From positions 681,501-745,500 of the forward strand of contig CP107216.1 of assembly GCA_025757645.1 (NCBI GenBank): a stretch of 64,000 bases of DNA. Direction: 5' to 3'. Position 1 is the first letter of the stretch, and every line of letters begins with the position of its first letter. Both the position numbers and the translations under genes were made by a program. The stretch comes from Clostridiales bacterium (GTDB lineage Bacteria > Bacillota > Clostridia > Oscillospirales > Oscillospiraceae). The notes beneath the pieces were generated by a model, which was given only the letters and a program-made list of their open reading frames with translations, was not told the origin of the DNA and ran no database searches. This document shows, piece after piece, positions 32,395 to 40,724 of the stretch.

Positions 32395-32778
32395 TCACGC
32401 CTTGTGCGCGCGGCCGCCGCTGTGCATGGCGGCGTGCTCCCTGGCGATCTCGGCGTAGAGCGCGGTGGCCGTCCAGGCGGCGTTCGTGTCCGTCAGCATG
32501 GCCTTGAGCGCGACGGGCGGGATGTGCGCGGCGCGCCATCCCTGCAGCATCCCCTCGAGCAGGCCGGGGCGAAAGTGCGCCATGACGAGCATCTCCCCCG
32601 GGAGCGGGGCGGCGGGGGCGTCCGGCTCGCGCGGCAGCACGCCGGCCAGCGCGCCGATCGTCTGGCCGAAGTCGGCCGGGTCGACCGCCTGCACCCGGAT
32701 GCCGAGCCGCAGGCACACGATCTGCATTTTCCCGAGTTTTTTCGGGTCGATTTGATAGGCGAGTAGGGTGGGGGTCAT
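32395..32778 (-). CDS. DUF3783 domain protein
   Basis: 127 aa. The C-terminal half, PGEMLVMAHFRPGLLEGMLQGWRAAHIPPVALKAMLTDTNAAWTATALYAEIAREHAAM, matches the DUF3783 pattern (a conserved K-A-x-L-T-x-x-N-x-x-W then E-I-x-x-E-H). Function unknown. It starts one nucleotide after the DUF1294 stop and ends a four-gene operon beginning with the phosphatase-GNAT fusion. Confidence 0.8.
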   Translation of the reverse strand: MTPTLLAYQIDPKKLGKMQIVCLRLGIRVQAVDPADFGQTIGALAGVLPREPDAPAAPLPGEMLVMAHFRPGLLEGMLQGWRAAHIPPVALKAMLTDTNAAWTATALYAEIAREHAAMHSGGRAHKA

Positions 32779-32779
32779 A

Positions 32780-33058
32780 TCAGATCACCTGCTTCCAGAT
32801 CAGAATGAGATACACCACGGCCGCGCACTGCAGGCACAGCAGCGCGGGAAAGCCGAAGCGAAATTCCTTATGTTTCGTCTTGTGGTGGAACATGCGCATG
32901 CCCAGCGTGCCGCCGAGCGCCCCGCCGAGCGCGGCGAGGGCGAAGAGCGTGCCCTCCGCGATGCGCCATTTGCCCGCGCGGGCCTTCGCCTTGTCGATGC
33001 CCATGGCGGCGAAGGCGATGATGTTGATGGCGGCGAGGTAGAGAAAGAGATAGCTCAT
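32780..33058 (-). CDS. DUF1294 membrane protein
   Basis: 92 aa. MSYLFLYLAAINIIAFAAMGIDKAKA, RIAEGTLFALAALGGALGGTLGMRMFHHKTKHKEFRFGFP and a C-terminal helix are the DUF1294 layout (about three membrane segments, conserved D-K and H-K-T-x-H). Function unknown. The start overlaps the YgiQ stop by ATGA; the much longer in-frame ORF upstream is read-through of ygiQ. Confidence 0.88.
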   Translation of the reverse strand: MSYLFLYLAAINIIAFAAMGIDKAKARAGKWRIAEGTLFALAALGGALGGTLGMRMFHHKTKHKEFRFGFPALLCLQCAAVVYLILIWKQVI

Positions 33059-35091
33059 CGGCGGCCGCCTTTCCCGCGCGGGGGCTGCGTGCCCCTGCCG
33101 CCGGAGCGGGGCGCGCCCGGCTTGGCGGACGTTCCGGACCGGCCGGGTTTGCTGGATTTGGCGGACTTTCCGGCCCTGCCGCTCTGTGCGGCGCGGGCGG
33201 ACGCGGGCTTTTTGCCGCCGCCGTAGACCTTGCCGTATTTGCGCTGGGGCGGCTGGGGTTCGGCGGGTCTGGCGGGCTTGCGCCGGTCGGTCATCGGGCG
33301 GACGAGACAGTCCTTGCCGAAGCCGATCAGATCCTCGCGCCCGGCCTCGTGCAGCGCCTGAATGACGAGCCGGCGCTTGTCCGGCCGGCGCCACTGCAGC
33401 AGCGCGCGTTGCATGTCCTTTTCATGCGGCGTCTTGGCGACGTAGACCGGCTGCATCGTGCGCGGATCGATGCCGGTGTGGTACATGCATGTGCTGATCG
33501 TGCCGGGGGTGGGGTAAAAATCCTGCACCTGCTCGGGCTGGCGGCCGCGGCGGTTGAGATACTCCGCGAGGGCCACGGCGTCGGCGAGCGTGCTGCCGGG
33601 GTGCGAGCTCATGAGGTACGGCACGACGTACTGTTCCTTATCATACCTGTGGTTGAGCTGGCGGTATTCGTCCATGAAGCGCTCGTACGTGCCAATGTGG
33701 GGCTTGCCCATATAGTCGAGCACGGAGTCGATGCAGTGCTCGGGCGCGACCTTGAGCTGGCCGGAGATGTGGTAGCGCACGAGCTCACGGAAGAACGCGT
33801 CGTTATCGTCGCAGAGCATGTAGTCATAGCGGATGCCGCTGCGCACGAACACCTTCTTCACGCCGGGGATCTGGCGCAGCTTGCGCAGCAGGGCGAGATA
33901 GTCCGAGTGGTCGGCGTCGATATTCGGGCACGGCGTCGGCGCGAGGCACAGCCGGTTCGGGCACATGCCGCGCTCCAGCTGCTGGCGGCACGATGGGTGG
34001 CGGAAATTTGCCGACGGGCCGCCGACATCGGATACGTACCCCTTCCAGAGCGGGTGGTGCGTCATGGCCTCGACCTCGCGGATGACGCTCGCGTGGCTGC
34101 GGCTCGTGATCATGCGGCCCTGGTGGAACGCCAGCGCGCAGAAATTGCACCCGCCGAAGCAGCCGCGGTTGTGGATCACGCTAAAGCGCACCTCCTCGAT
34201 CGCGGGCACGCCGCCAAGCGGCTCGTACATGGGGTGCCACTCGCGGGTATAGGGCAGCTCGGCCACGCGGTCGAGCTCCTTCGTGTCGAGCGGCATGGCG
34301 GGCGGGTTGATGATCAGATAGCGCCCCTCGCACGGCTGGATCATGGCGCGGCCGCGGATGGGGTCGTGCTCGGCGTATTCGGTGCGCGTGGCCTCGGCAT
34401 AGAGGCGCTTATCATCGCGCACGTCCTCGAACGACGGGAGCGTGATGTGGTCAAATTTGCACACGGAGGGGTCACGTGTGATGTAGCCCGTGCCGGGGAT
34501 GTCCGTCATCGTGCGCACAGACTGCTTTTTCTTCAGGCGGTGGGCGATCTCGATCGTCGCTGCCTCGCCCATGCCGTAGACCAGCAGGTCGGCCGGGGCG
34601 TCGAAGAGGATGGCGCGGCGGACGGAATCGTCCCAGTAATCGTAGTGTGCGAAACGGCGCAGGCTCGCCTCGAGCGAGCCGAGGATGATCGGCATGTCGG
34701 GGCCGAAGGCCTCGCGCGCGCGGTTGCAGTAGACGATGGCCGCGCGGTCGGGCCGGCAGCCGGAGCGCTTGCCGGGGGAGTAAAAATCCTCGCTGCGGCG
34801 GCGCTTGGCCGCCGTGTAGTGCGCGACCATGGAGTCGAGATTGCCTGCGCCGATGAACACGCCCAGCCGCGGCCGGCCCATGGCGCGGAAGGCCTCCGCG
34901 TCGTGCCAGTCCGGCTGCGCGAGCACGGCCACGCGCAGGCCCTCGGCCTCGAGCACGCGGCTGATGACCGCCGTGCCGAAGCTCGGATGATCGACATATG
35001 CGTCGCCGCCGACGACGAGCGCATCGTACCACCACCAGCCGCGCTCGTGCATCTCCTCGGCGGAGACGGGCAGAAAATCACACCGTTCCAT
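33055..35091 (-). CDS. YgiQ-family radical SAM protein
   Basis: 678 aa. The radical-SAM cluster motif is NRGCFGGCNFCAL (Cys about 312, 316, 319). The N-terminal ~200 residues are the YgiQ-specific cobalamin-binding-like region (FGTAVISRVLEAEGLRVAVLAQPDW, GNLDSMVAHYTAAKRRRSEDFYSPG). FMDEYRQLNHRYDKEQYVVPYLMSSHPGST is also family-typical. The last ~75 residues are a disordered Lys/Arg/Gly/Pro-rich tail. The reaction is unknown. It overlaps the preceding gene by 14 nt. Confidence 0.92.
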   Translation of the reverse strand: MERCDFLPVSAEEMHERGWWWYDALVVGGDAYVDHPSFGTAVISRVLEAEGLRVAVLAQPDWHDAEAFRAMGRPRLGVFIGAGNLDSMVAHYTAAKRRRSEDFYSPGKRSGCRPDRAAIVYCNRAREAFGPDMPIILGSLEASLRRFAHYDYWDDSVRRAILFDAPADLLVYGMGEAATIEIAHRLKKKQSVRTMTDIPGTGYITRDPSVCKFDHITLPSFEDVRDDKRLYAEATRTEYAEHDPIRGRAMIQPCEGRYLIINPPAMPLDTKELDRVAELPYTREWHPMYEPLGGVPAIEEVRFSVIHNRGCFGGCNFCALAFHQGRMITSRSHASVIREVEAMTHHPLWKGYVSDVGGPSANFRHPSCRQQLERGMCPNRLCLAPTPCPNIDADHSDYLALLRKLRQIPGVKKVFVRSGIRYDYMLCDDNDAFFRELVRYHISGQLKVAPEHCIDSVLDYMGKPHIGTYERFMDEYRQLNHRYDKEQYVVPYLMSSHPGSTLADAVALAEYLNRRGRQPEQVQDFYPTPGTISTCMYHTGIDPRTMQPVYVAKTPHEKDMQRALLQWRRPDKRRLVIQALHEAGREDLIGFGKDCLVRPMTDRRKPARPAEPQPPQRKYGKVYGGGKKPASARAAQSGRAGKSAKSSKPGRSGTSAKPGAPRSGGRGTQPPRGKGGRR

Positions 35092-36241
35092 GCGTCACCG
35101 TCCTGTGGATGAGCCGGCCCATGAGCAGCAGGTGCGCGCGCACGCCGGGGTCGCGCCCGATCTGCACGAAGCCGCTGCGTTGGTAGAACGTGATGGCCCG
35201 GGCATTGTTTTCCGACACGTGCAGGCGCACGGCCGTACGGTCGTGATTCTCATAAAACCAGAACGCGTAGCCCAGCAGCTGGATCGCCCAGCCGCGGCCG
35301 CGGTACTCCGGCAGCATATACAGCAGGCTGATCCAGCCGCAGCCGGACTGCTCGTCGCGCCCGGGGTCGAGCTCGACGAGGCCGACGACGCGGTCCCCGC
35401 TCAGGACGCGCACGACGGAGCCGGGATGCTCCTGCGCGTGCCGGGCGGCGCTGCGGGCATAGAGCTCGGGCACGAAACCCTCGTCCGTCTCGTGCACGTT
35501 GCGCCAGGCGTCCCGGTAGCACTGGAGGTAAAACGCCTCGTCGCGCGGGAAGCGCAGCGGCTCATAGCGCAGATCCTCCACGCCGCTGCCGCTGCCGCGC
35601 CACCAGGTCTGGCGGCCGAAGGTGCTCAGCGCGGGCGGGAGGTGGCGGTTGTCGTTATAATACTCCACGGTCGTGCGCTCGCCGTCGACGAGCAGCAGGC
35701 TCACGGACGTGTTGTCGCCGTAGGGCAGGGTGGCCATCTCGCTGTTCGGGATGCCCAGCACCGTGCACAGATAGGCGCGGATGGCCATGCCGTGGCTCAC
35801 GAGGACGATCGTCTGCCCGTCGTGCCGCGCGGCGAGATCCTCTATGGCGCGCTTCATGCGCTTTTGCACGTCGCGGAGCGGCTCGCAGCCGGGCACGGAC
35901 CAGCGGTCGGGGTCGGTGTTGAAATAGCGCATCTGCTCCGGGAATTCGTGCTCGATATCGCCCCAGGCGCGGCCCTCCCACACGCCCATGCAGATCTCTG
36001 TCAGGCGCGGCGTGACCACGGCCGGAATGTCATGATAGCGCGTGATCGCCTCGGCCGTTGCGCGCGCGCGTGACAAATCGCTGCAGTAGAGCGCGTCGAT
36101 GTGTTCGCGGCGGAACCGCTGCGCGAGCGCATCGATCTGCTGCAGGCCGAGCGGGGTGATGCTCCCGTCCCAGCGTCCCTGAATGCGGCGGTAGAGGTTG
36201 CCCTCCGCTTCCGCGTGCCGGATCAGATAAATTTTCGTCAT
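35078..36241 (-). CDS. Histidine phosphatase-GNAT acetyltransferase fusion
   Basis: 387 aa. Residues ~1-200 are a phosphoglycerate-mutase-like histidine phosphatase with IYLIRHAEAEGN (catalytic RHA), GRWDGSITPLG and VLVSHGMAIRAY (second catalytic His). Residues ~230-387 are a GNAT domain with LLYMLPEYRGRGWAIQLLGYAFWF (acetyl-CoA pyrophosphate loop R-G-R-G-W-A) and RLHVSENNARAITFYQRSGF. GGAGG is 6 nt upstream of the ATG. The two halves are each full length. The substrate of neither half is known. Confidence 0.88.
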   Translation of the reverse strand: MTKIYLIRHAEAEGNLYRRIQGRWDGSITPLGLQQIDALAQRFRREHIDALYCSDLSRARATAEAITRYHDIPAVVTPRLTEICMGVWEGRAWGDIEHEFPEQMRYFNTDPDRWSVPGCEPLRDVQKRMKRAIEDLAARHDGQTIVLVSHGMAIRAYLCTVLGIPNSEMATLPYGDNTSVSLLLVDGERTTVEYYNDNRHLPPALSTFGRQTWWRGSGSGVEDLRYEPLRFPRDEAFYLQCYRDAWRNVHETDEGFVPELYARSAARHAQEHPGSVVRVLSGDRVVGLVELDPGRDEQSGCGWISLLYMLPEYRGRGWAIQLLGYAFWFYENHDRTAVRLHVSENNARAITFYQRSGFVQIGRDPGVRAHLLLMGRLIHRTVTHGTV

Positions 36242-36257
36242 TGCGGGCCTCCAAAAC

Positions 36258-36286
36258 TTGACCATAGTGGAATCATACAGTATAAT
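36258..36286 (+). promoter_or_regulatory. Promoter of the csaB-fusion gene
   Basis: TTGACC (36258-36263), 17-nt spacer, TATAAT (36281-36286); divergent from the phosphatase-GNAT operon. Confidence 0.8.
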
Positions 36287-36388
36287 AATCTGAATCCGCG
36301 CTTTGATTTCGCGCGGGAATGCATAAGTGCCTGTACGAGCGCATTATACCGTGTTTTCGCGGCGCGCACAAGTGCTTTGGAGGGTAAA

Positions 36389-38614
36389 GTGAAAGTAATC
36401 CACGTGATCAGCGGAGGCGATACCGGCGGCGCCCGGACGCATGTTTACTCCGTGTTGAAATATCTCAATCAGATCATCGACGTGCAGCTCGTGTGCTTCC
36501 GCGCCGGCGATTTTGCCGACGGTGCGGCCGCGCTCGGTATCCCGACGATGGTGCTCGGCAAGGGCTTTTTGGCAAACCTCAGGGCGCTCAGGCGGATCAT
36601 CCGCGACGGGGAGTATGACCTCGTGCACTGCCACGGCGCGCTCGCAAACGTTACCGGAGCGCTGCTGCGCCGGCATTTGCATGTGCCGGTCATCAGCACT
36701 GTGCACAGCGACTACCGGCTCGACTATCTCGGCCGGCCGTTCGCCCGCGCCGTCTACGGTACGCTCAATACCTGGGCCCTGCACCAACTCGATTACCGCG
36801 TGTGCGTGTCCGACCCCATCCGCCAGCGGCTCATCGACCGCGGCTTTGAGCCGAACCGGCTCTTTTCCATCTACAACGGGCTCGACTTTTCCCACGTCGT
36901 GCCCAAGACCGACCGTGCGGCGTATTTCGCGCAGTTCGGCTATACCGTGCATGAGGGCGACGTCATCGCGGGCATTGCCGCCCGGCTCGACCCCGTGAAG
37001 GATATCCCGACGCTCCTGCGCGCAGTGGCGCTGGCCAAAAAGGCCTGCCCGCAGCTGCGCCTCGCCATTGCGGGCGACGGTAAGGAGCGCAAAAAGCTCG
37101 AGGCGCTCACAAAGGAGCTGAACCTTGAGGACAGCGTGTTCTTCCTCGGCTGGGTCAACGACCTCGACAGCTTCTACGGCGCGCTCGATATCAACACGCT
37201 CTCGTCCGTGTCGGAGGCGTTTCCCTATGCGCTGCCAGAGGGCGCGCGCGCGCATCTGGCCACCGTAGCCTCGAACGTCGGCGGCGTGCCGGCCATCATC
37301 GAGCACGGCGTGACCGGCCTGCTCATCGAACCCGGCGACGTGCGCATGCTCGCGGCCTATCTCGCGCGCTACGCGCTCGACGAAAACTACCGCCGCGAGA
37401 TGGGCGAGGCGCTCTACCGGCGCGGCAAGGCCGACTTTTCCGAGGAGGCCACCGGCCTGCGCCAGCTGGAGATCTACCACGCGGTCTTCCGCATGGAGCG
37501 CAACCGGCGCGACGGTGTGCGCGACGGCGTGCTCATCTGCGGCGCCTACGGCTTCGGCAACACCGGCGACGACGCCATTTTGCAGGCTATCATCGGCGAG
37601 ATGCGCCGCATCGACCCGCATATGCCCGTGACCGTGCTCTCCCGCCGGCCGAAGGACACGCGCAGCGCCTGCGGCGTCAACGCCTGCCACCGGTTTCATC
37701 TTTTTGCCATCCGGCGCATCCTGCGCCGCAGCCTGCTGTTTATCAGCGGCGGCGGCAGCCTCATGCAGGACGTCACGAGCCGGCTGAGCTTATGGTATTA
37801 TCTCGGCACGATCCGCATGGCGCACCGCTGCGGCTGCAAGGTGCAGATGTACGGCTGCGGCATCGGCCCGATCGTTTATGAGCGCGACCGGCAGCTCGCC
37901 GCGCGCATCATCAACGACTGCGTCGACAAGATCACCCTCCGCGAGCCGGACAGCCGCGAGACGCTCAGCGATTTCGGCGTCACGGACCCGGAGGTCATCC
38001 TCGCGTCCGACCCCGCGCTCACGCTGCCGGCCGCAGAGCGCAGCCGCATCGACCGCATTCTGCGCGAGCACGATATGGACCCGGACGGCAAGTATATCGG
38101 CTTCGTGCTGCGCAAGTGGCCCGGCATTGAGGAAAAGGCCACCGTGTTCGCCGCCGGCGCTGTGTACGCCTACCTGAAATACGGCCTGACGCCGGTGTTC
38201 CTCAGCATCAATTTCCGCACCGACGGCGAGGCCAGCCGGCTCGTCACGGAGCATTTGAGCATCCCGTATTATATGATCGACGAGCAGATGTCCACCGGCG
38301 AGGTCATCGGCGTGCTCTCGCGCATGACGACGGTCGTGTCCATGCGGCTGCACGGACTGATTTTTGCCGCCGGACAGGGCGTGCCGCTCATCGGCGTTGC
38401 CTATGACCCGAAGGTCACGGCGTTTCTCGACTATGTCGAGCAGAATAACTATATGCAGTTCGAGGCGCTCAACGAGAAGGACCTGTCCGACCTGATCGAT
38501 TCGGCCGTCGCGCTCGCCGGCAGAGGCGAGGAGCTGCGCCGCCGCACCGAGCTGCTCAACCGTCAGGAGGACAATAACCGCGCCACGGCCGCACGGCTGC
38601 TTGGGAAGGAGTAA
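36389..38614 (+). CDS. csaB: GT4 glycosyltransferase fused to polysaccharide pyruvyl transferase (CsaB)
   Basis: 741 aa starting with GTG (VKVIHVISGGDTGGARTHV), GGAGG 5 nt upstream. Residues ~1-375 are a GT-B glycosyltransferase of GT4 type (DLVHCHGALANVTG, STVHSDYRLDYLG, GIAARLDPVKDIPTLLRAVALAK, SSVSEAFPYALPEGA). Residues ~380-741 are the CsaB pyruvyl transferase (GVLICGAYGFGNTGDDAILQAIIGEM, FISGGGSLMQDVTS, TVVSMRLHGLIFAAGQGVPLIGVAYDPKV). CsaB adds ketal pyruvate to a secondary cell-wall polysaccharide so that S-layer-homology proteins can bind. The fusion puts a sugar transferase and pyruvylation on one chain. Probably cotranscribed with the PurN-like gene 9 nt downstream. Confidence 0.9.
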   Translation: MKVIHVISGGDTGGARTHVYSVLKYLNQIIDVQLVCFRAGDFADGAAALGIPTMVLGKGFLANLRALRRIIRDGEYDLVHCHGALANVTGALLRRHLHVPVISTVHSDYRLDYLGRPFARAVYGTLNTWALHQLDYRVCVSDPIRQRLIDRGFEPNRLFSIYNGLDFSHVVPKTDRAAYFAQFGYTVHEGDVIAGIAARLDPVKDIPTLLRAVALAKKACPQLRLAIAGDGKERKKLEALTKELNLEDSVFFLGWVNDLDSFYGALDINTLSSVSEAFPYALPEGARAHLATVASNVGGVPAIIEHGVTGLLIEPGDVRMLAAYLARYALDENYRREMGEALYRRGKADFSEEATGLRQLEIYHAVFRMERNRRDGVRDGVLICGAYGFGNTGDDAILQAIIGEMRRIDPHMPVTVLSRRPKDTRSACGVNACHRFHLFAIRRILRRSLLFISGGGSLMQDVTSRLSLWYYLGTIRMAHRCGCKVQMYGCGIGPIVYERDRQLAARIINDCVDKITLREPDSRETLSDFGVTDPEVILASDPALTLPAAERSRIDRILREHDMDPDGKYIGFVLRKWPGIEEKATVFAAGAVYAYLKYGLTPVFLSINFRTDGEASRLVTEHLSIPYYMIDEQMSTGEVIGVLSRMTTVVSMRLHGLIFAAGQGVPLIGVAYDPKVTAFLDYVEQNNYMQFEALNEKDLSDLIDSAVALAGRGEELRRRTELLNRQEDNNRATAARLLGKE

Positions 38615-38623
38615 ACGAGCAAA

Positions 38624-39244
38624 ATGATCCGCAGTGCTGTTCTGGTTTCCGGCAAGGGAACAAAATTGCAAAGTCTGCTGGACTCCGTGTTTTTCGGCGA
38701 GATCCCGGAGCTGCAGCTCGTCGCCGTCATCTCGTCCGACGCCAATGCCTACGCGCTCAAGCGCGCGCGCAACGCCGGCATCGAGACCGTCGTCGTCGAG
38801 CCGGCCATGTTCCCGAACGACACGTCGTACGACATGGCCATCCGCAACAAGCTCAAGGACATGGACATCGAGCTCGTCATCAACGCGGGGTTTTATCCCG
38901 GCGTCGGCCGCGAGACGGCCAGGAGCTTCCACAACAAGGTCATCGCGGTGCAGCCGTCGCTCATCCCGGCGTTTGAGACGCTGCGCGGCGACGCGGTGCA
39001 TGAGGCGGTGCTCGCCCGCGGCCTGAAGGTCACGGGGGCGACGGCGTACCTCGTGGACGAGAACGGAGGCGTTGGCCCGGTGCTGCTGCAAAAGGCCGTG
39101 CCCGTGCTTGAGGACGACGATCTCACGACGCTCAAGCGCCGCGTGCTCACTGACGCGGAGTGGAAGCTGCTGCCTGAGGCGGTCAAGCGCTTCTGCGCCG
39201 GGAAGATCCGCCTGCACGGCGGCCGCGCGCAGCTGCTCGAGTGA
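38624..39244 (+). CDS. PurN-like formyltransferase-fold protein lacking the catalytic triad residues
   Basis: 206 aa with the glycinamide-ribonucleotide formyltransferase fold. It begins MIRSAVLVSGKGTKLQSLLD (PurN: SGNGSNLQ) and keeps QPSLIPAF and GATAYLVDENGGVGPVLLQKAVPV. In E. coli PurN the catalytic residues are Asn106, His108 and Asp144; the aligned positions here are Ala108, Gln110 and Gly149. Glycinamide-ribonucleotide formylation is therefore unlikely, and a non-catalytic or altered role is inferred. It lies directly behind csaB, not among purine genes. It has a canonical ribosome site and no frame damage, so it looks maintained. Confidence 0.75.
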   Translation: MIRSAVLVSGKGTKLQSLLDSVFFGEIPELQLVAVISSDANAYALKRARNAGIETVVVEPAMFPNDTSYDMAIRNKLKDMDIELVINAGFYPGVGRETARSFHNKVIAVQPSLIPAFETLRGDAVHEAVLARGLKVTGATAYLVDENGGVGPVLLQKAVPVLEDDDLTTLKRRVLTDAEWKLLPEAVKRFCAGKIRLHGGRAQLLE

Positions 39245-39344
39245 AAAGATAAATCGATATGAAGCGAAAACAGCCTCGGACCGTAATTGGCCCGGGGCTG
39301 TAAAACTGTTGGAACCTGCGCGCAAGTGCAAAGCGGACAGAGCA

Positions 39345-39437
39345 GCGGGGGAGCTCGAGGGGGCAAGGCCCGCCTCGAATCCGATTTTGCTGTCCGTCTG
39401 TTAAAAAGTTCGGCACGGACTTTTTAACGGACGGACA
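39345..39437. repeat. Intergenic repeat region, copy D, with nested inverted repeats
   Basis: Contains the 25-bp motif shared with 29323-29347 (inverted, 39357-39381), CGAGG/CCTCG hairpin arms around it, flanking CGGACAG/CTGTCCG arms, and a long imperfect inverted repeat GTCCGTCTGTTAAAAAGT / ACTTTTTAACGGACGGAC. The GTTAAAAAGT/ACTTTTTAAC core echoes GTCAAAAAGT/ACTTTTTGAC in copy A. It sits between convergent purN-like and ACT-protein genes. Confidence 0.5.
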
Positions 39438-39470
39438 TCCCCGGATCGTGTCGATCCGGGGATGCTTTTT
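39436..39470 (+). terminator. Terminator of the csaB/purN-like transcript
   Basis: CATCCCCGGATC-GTGTC-GATCCGGGGATG followed by CTTTTT. Confidence 0.88.
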
Positions 39471-39485
39471 CGTTTGCTTTTTTCT

Positions 39486-39932
39486 TCAGCCGGCCATGAG
39501 GTGCACGCGGATGATGCCCTCGGCCGCTTTGAGCGCCGCCATGAACGCCTCCATCGTCGTCTGCATGTTCTCGGTCGCGGCCGTGATCGTCACCGGGGCG
39601 ACGCCGCTCGTCGGAATGCTCTGGTTGATGGTGAGTATATTTGCGCCGTTTTCGGCAAAAATAGCAAGGACGGACGACAGCACGCCCTGCCGGTCGAGCA
39701 GCTCGAGGTTGAACGTCACGAGATGGCCGCGCGACATGTCCTGAAACGGGGACACGAAGTCCTTGTATTTATAAAACGCGCTGCGGCTGATGTCCACGCG
39801 CGCCACGGCGTCCGCCACCGTGCGCACTTGGCCGGTCTCGAGCAGCTCCTTGGCCTCGATCACCTTGGCAAAGATCTCGGGCAGGACGCTCGCCTCCACG
39901 AGATAGTATTTCGGTTTGCTGCCTGCGGCCAT
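39486..39932 (-). CDS. ACT-domain protein, PheB/UPF0735 type
   Basis: 148 aa. An N-terminal helical segment (YYLVEASVLPEIFAKVIEAKELLETG, then a helix-turn-helix-like VADAVARVDISRSAFYKYKD) precedes an ACT domain (HLVTFNLELLDRQGVLSSVLAIFAENGANILTINQSIP). This matches the PheB-like family often found with homoserine dehydrogenase or phenylalanine genes. A regulatory amino-acid-sensing role is likely; the ligand is unknown. Single gene here. Confidence 0.85.
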   Translation of the reverse strand: MAAGSKPKYYLVEASVLPEIFAKVIEAKELLETGQVRTVADAVARVDISRSAFYKYKDFVSPFQDMSRGHLVTFNLELLDRQGVLSSVLAIFAENGANILTINQSIPTSGVAPVTITAATENMQTTMEAFMAALKAAEGIIRVHLMAG

Positions 39933-40042
39933 AAACAGCCCCTCCTTTGTTCGCGTGCTGCGGGCAAATGTTTTTCAGTACGACACAGTGTAACACATTT
40001 CGCGCGGCAGTGCAAGGATTATTCGGAAGGAGCCGATGAATT

Positions 40043-40471
40043 TTGGGTGGATTTCTCGCGTGCATCCTCGCCGGGGCGGCGATGAGCATTCAGGGCGTGA
40101 TGAACACGCGCCTGAGCGAACACATCGGTACGATGGAGACCAATGCCTTCGTGCAGTGCGTGGCGGCGGTGCTGTCGCTGCTGGTGCTGGTGCTCTGGCG
40201 CACGGGCAGCTTTGCCGCGCTGGGCGCCGCGCCGAAATACTGCTGGTTCGGCGGTGTGCTGGCGCTGGCCATCACGGTCACGGTCATGCTCGGCATGGGC
40301 AGGCTCGGCCCGACGCTCGCCGTGGCGACGATCCTCATCGCGCAGCTTTCTGCGGCCGCGGCCATCGACGCCTTCGGCATCATGGGCACGGAAAAGCTCG
40401 CCTTCGGCTGGAGCAAGTGGGCGGGGCTCGCGCTGATGACGGGCGGCGTGCTGCTCTTTAAAATGAAATAA
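40043..40471 (+). CDS. YdcZ-family DMT membrane protein
   Basis: 142 aa, five hydrophobic helices, beginning at TTG (MGGFLACILAGAAMSIQGVMNTRL) 10 nt after AAGGAG. The ATG at 40036 is out of frame. GAAMSIQGVMNTRLSE and the terminal GLALMTGGVLLFKMK fit the YdcZ (PF04657) half-size DMT family. Such proteins often act in pairs; no partner is adjacent. Substrate unknown. Confidence 0.8.
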   Translation: MGGFLACILAGAAMSIQGVMNTRLSEHIGTMETNAFVQCVAAVLSLLVLVLWRTGSFAALGAAPKYCWFGGVLALAITVTVMLGMGRLGPTLAVATILIAQLSAAAAIDAFGIMGTEKLAFGWSKWAGLALMTGGVLLFKMK

Positions 40472-40479
40472 AATGAAAT

Positions 40480-40518
40480 GAGGCGGCGAGCCACGCTCGC
40501 CGCCTCATGTTTTGCTTT
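40480..40518. terminator. Terminator between ydcZ-like and small membrane gene
   Basis: GAGGCGGCGAG-CCACG-CTCGCCGCCTC followed by TGTTTTGCTTTTC on the plus strand; the A-rich 5' flank lets it serve the minus-strand gene too. Confidence 0.8.
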
Positions 40519-40520
40519 TC

Positions 40521-40724
40521 TTACAGGCCGATGCTCGCCAGCAGGTCCGCGATGCCGGAGGACTTGATGAGGGCGAAGATCGCACCGATGTCGTAGTGCT
40601 CATACGCCGCTTCCCAGATGCGGTCGGGGCTGCCGCCGGTCGCAAGACCGACGCCAAGCACGATCTCGCCGACGATCAGGACGCACAGCGCGATGATGAG
40701 AATGGTTTTCCAGGCTTTTTTCAT
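40521..40724 (-). CDS. Small membrane-anchored protein
   Basis: 67 aa, start MKKAWKTILIIALCVLIVG in an ATGA overlap with the preceding gene. One N-terminal hydrophobic segment (signal-anchor-like) then a short exported region rich in Ile, Ala and Tyr (EAAYEHYDIGAIFALIKSSG). Family not recognised. It probably works with the repeat-bearing membrane protein encoded just upstream. Confidence 0.65.
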   Translation of the reverse strand: MKKAWKTILIIALCVLIVGEIVLGVGLATGGSPDRIWEAAYEHYDIGAIFALIKSSGIADLLASIGL

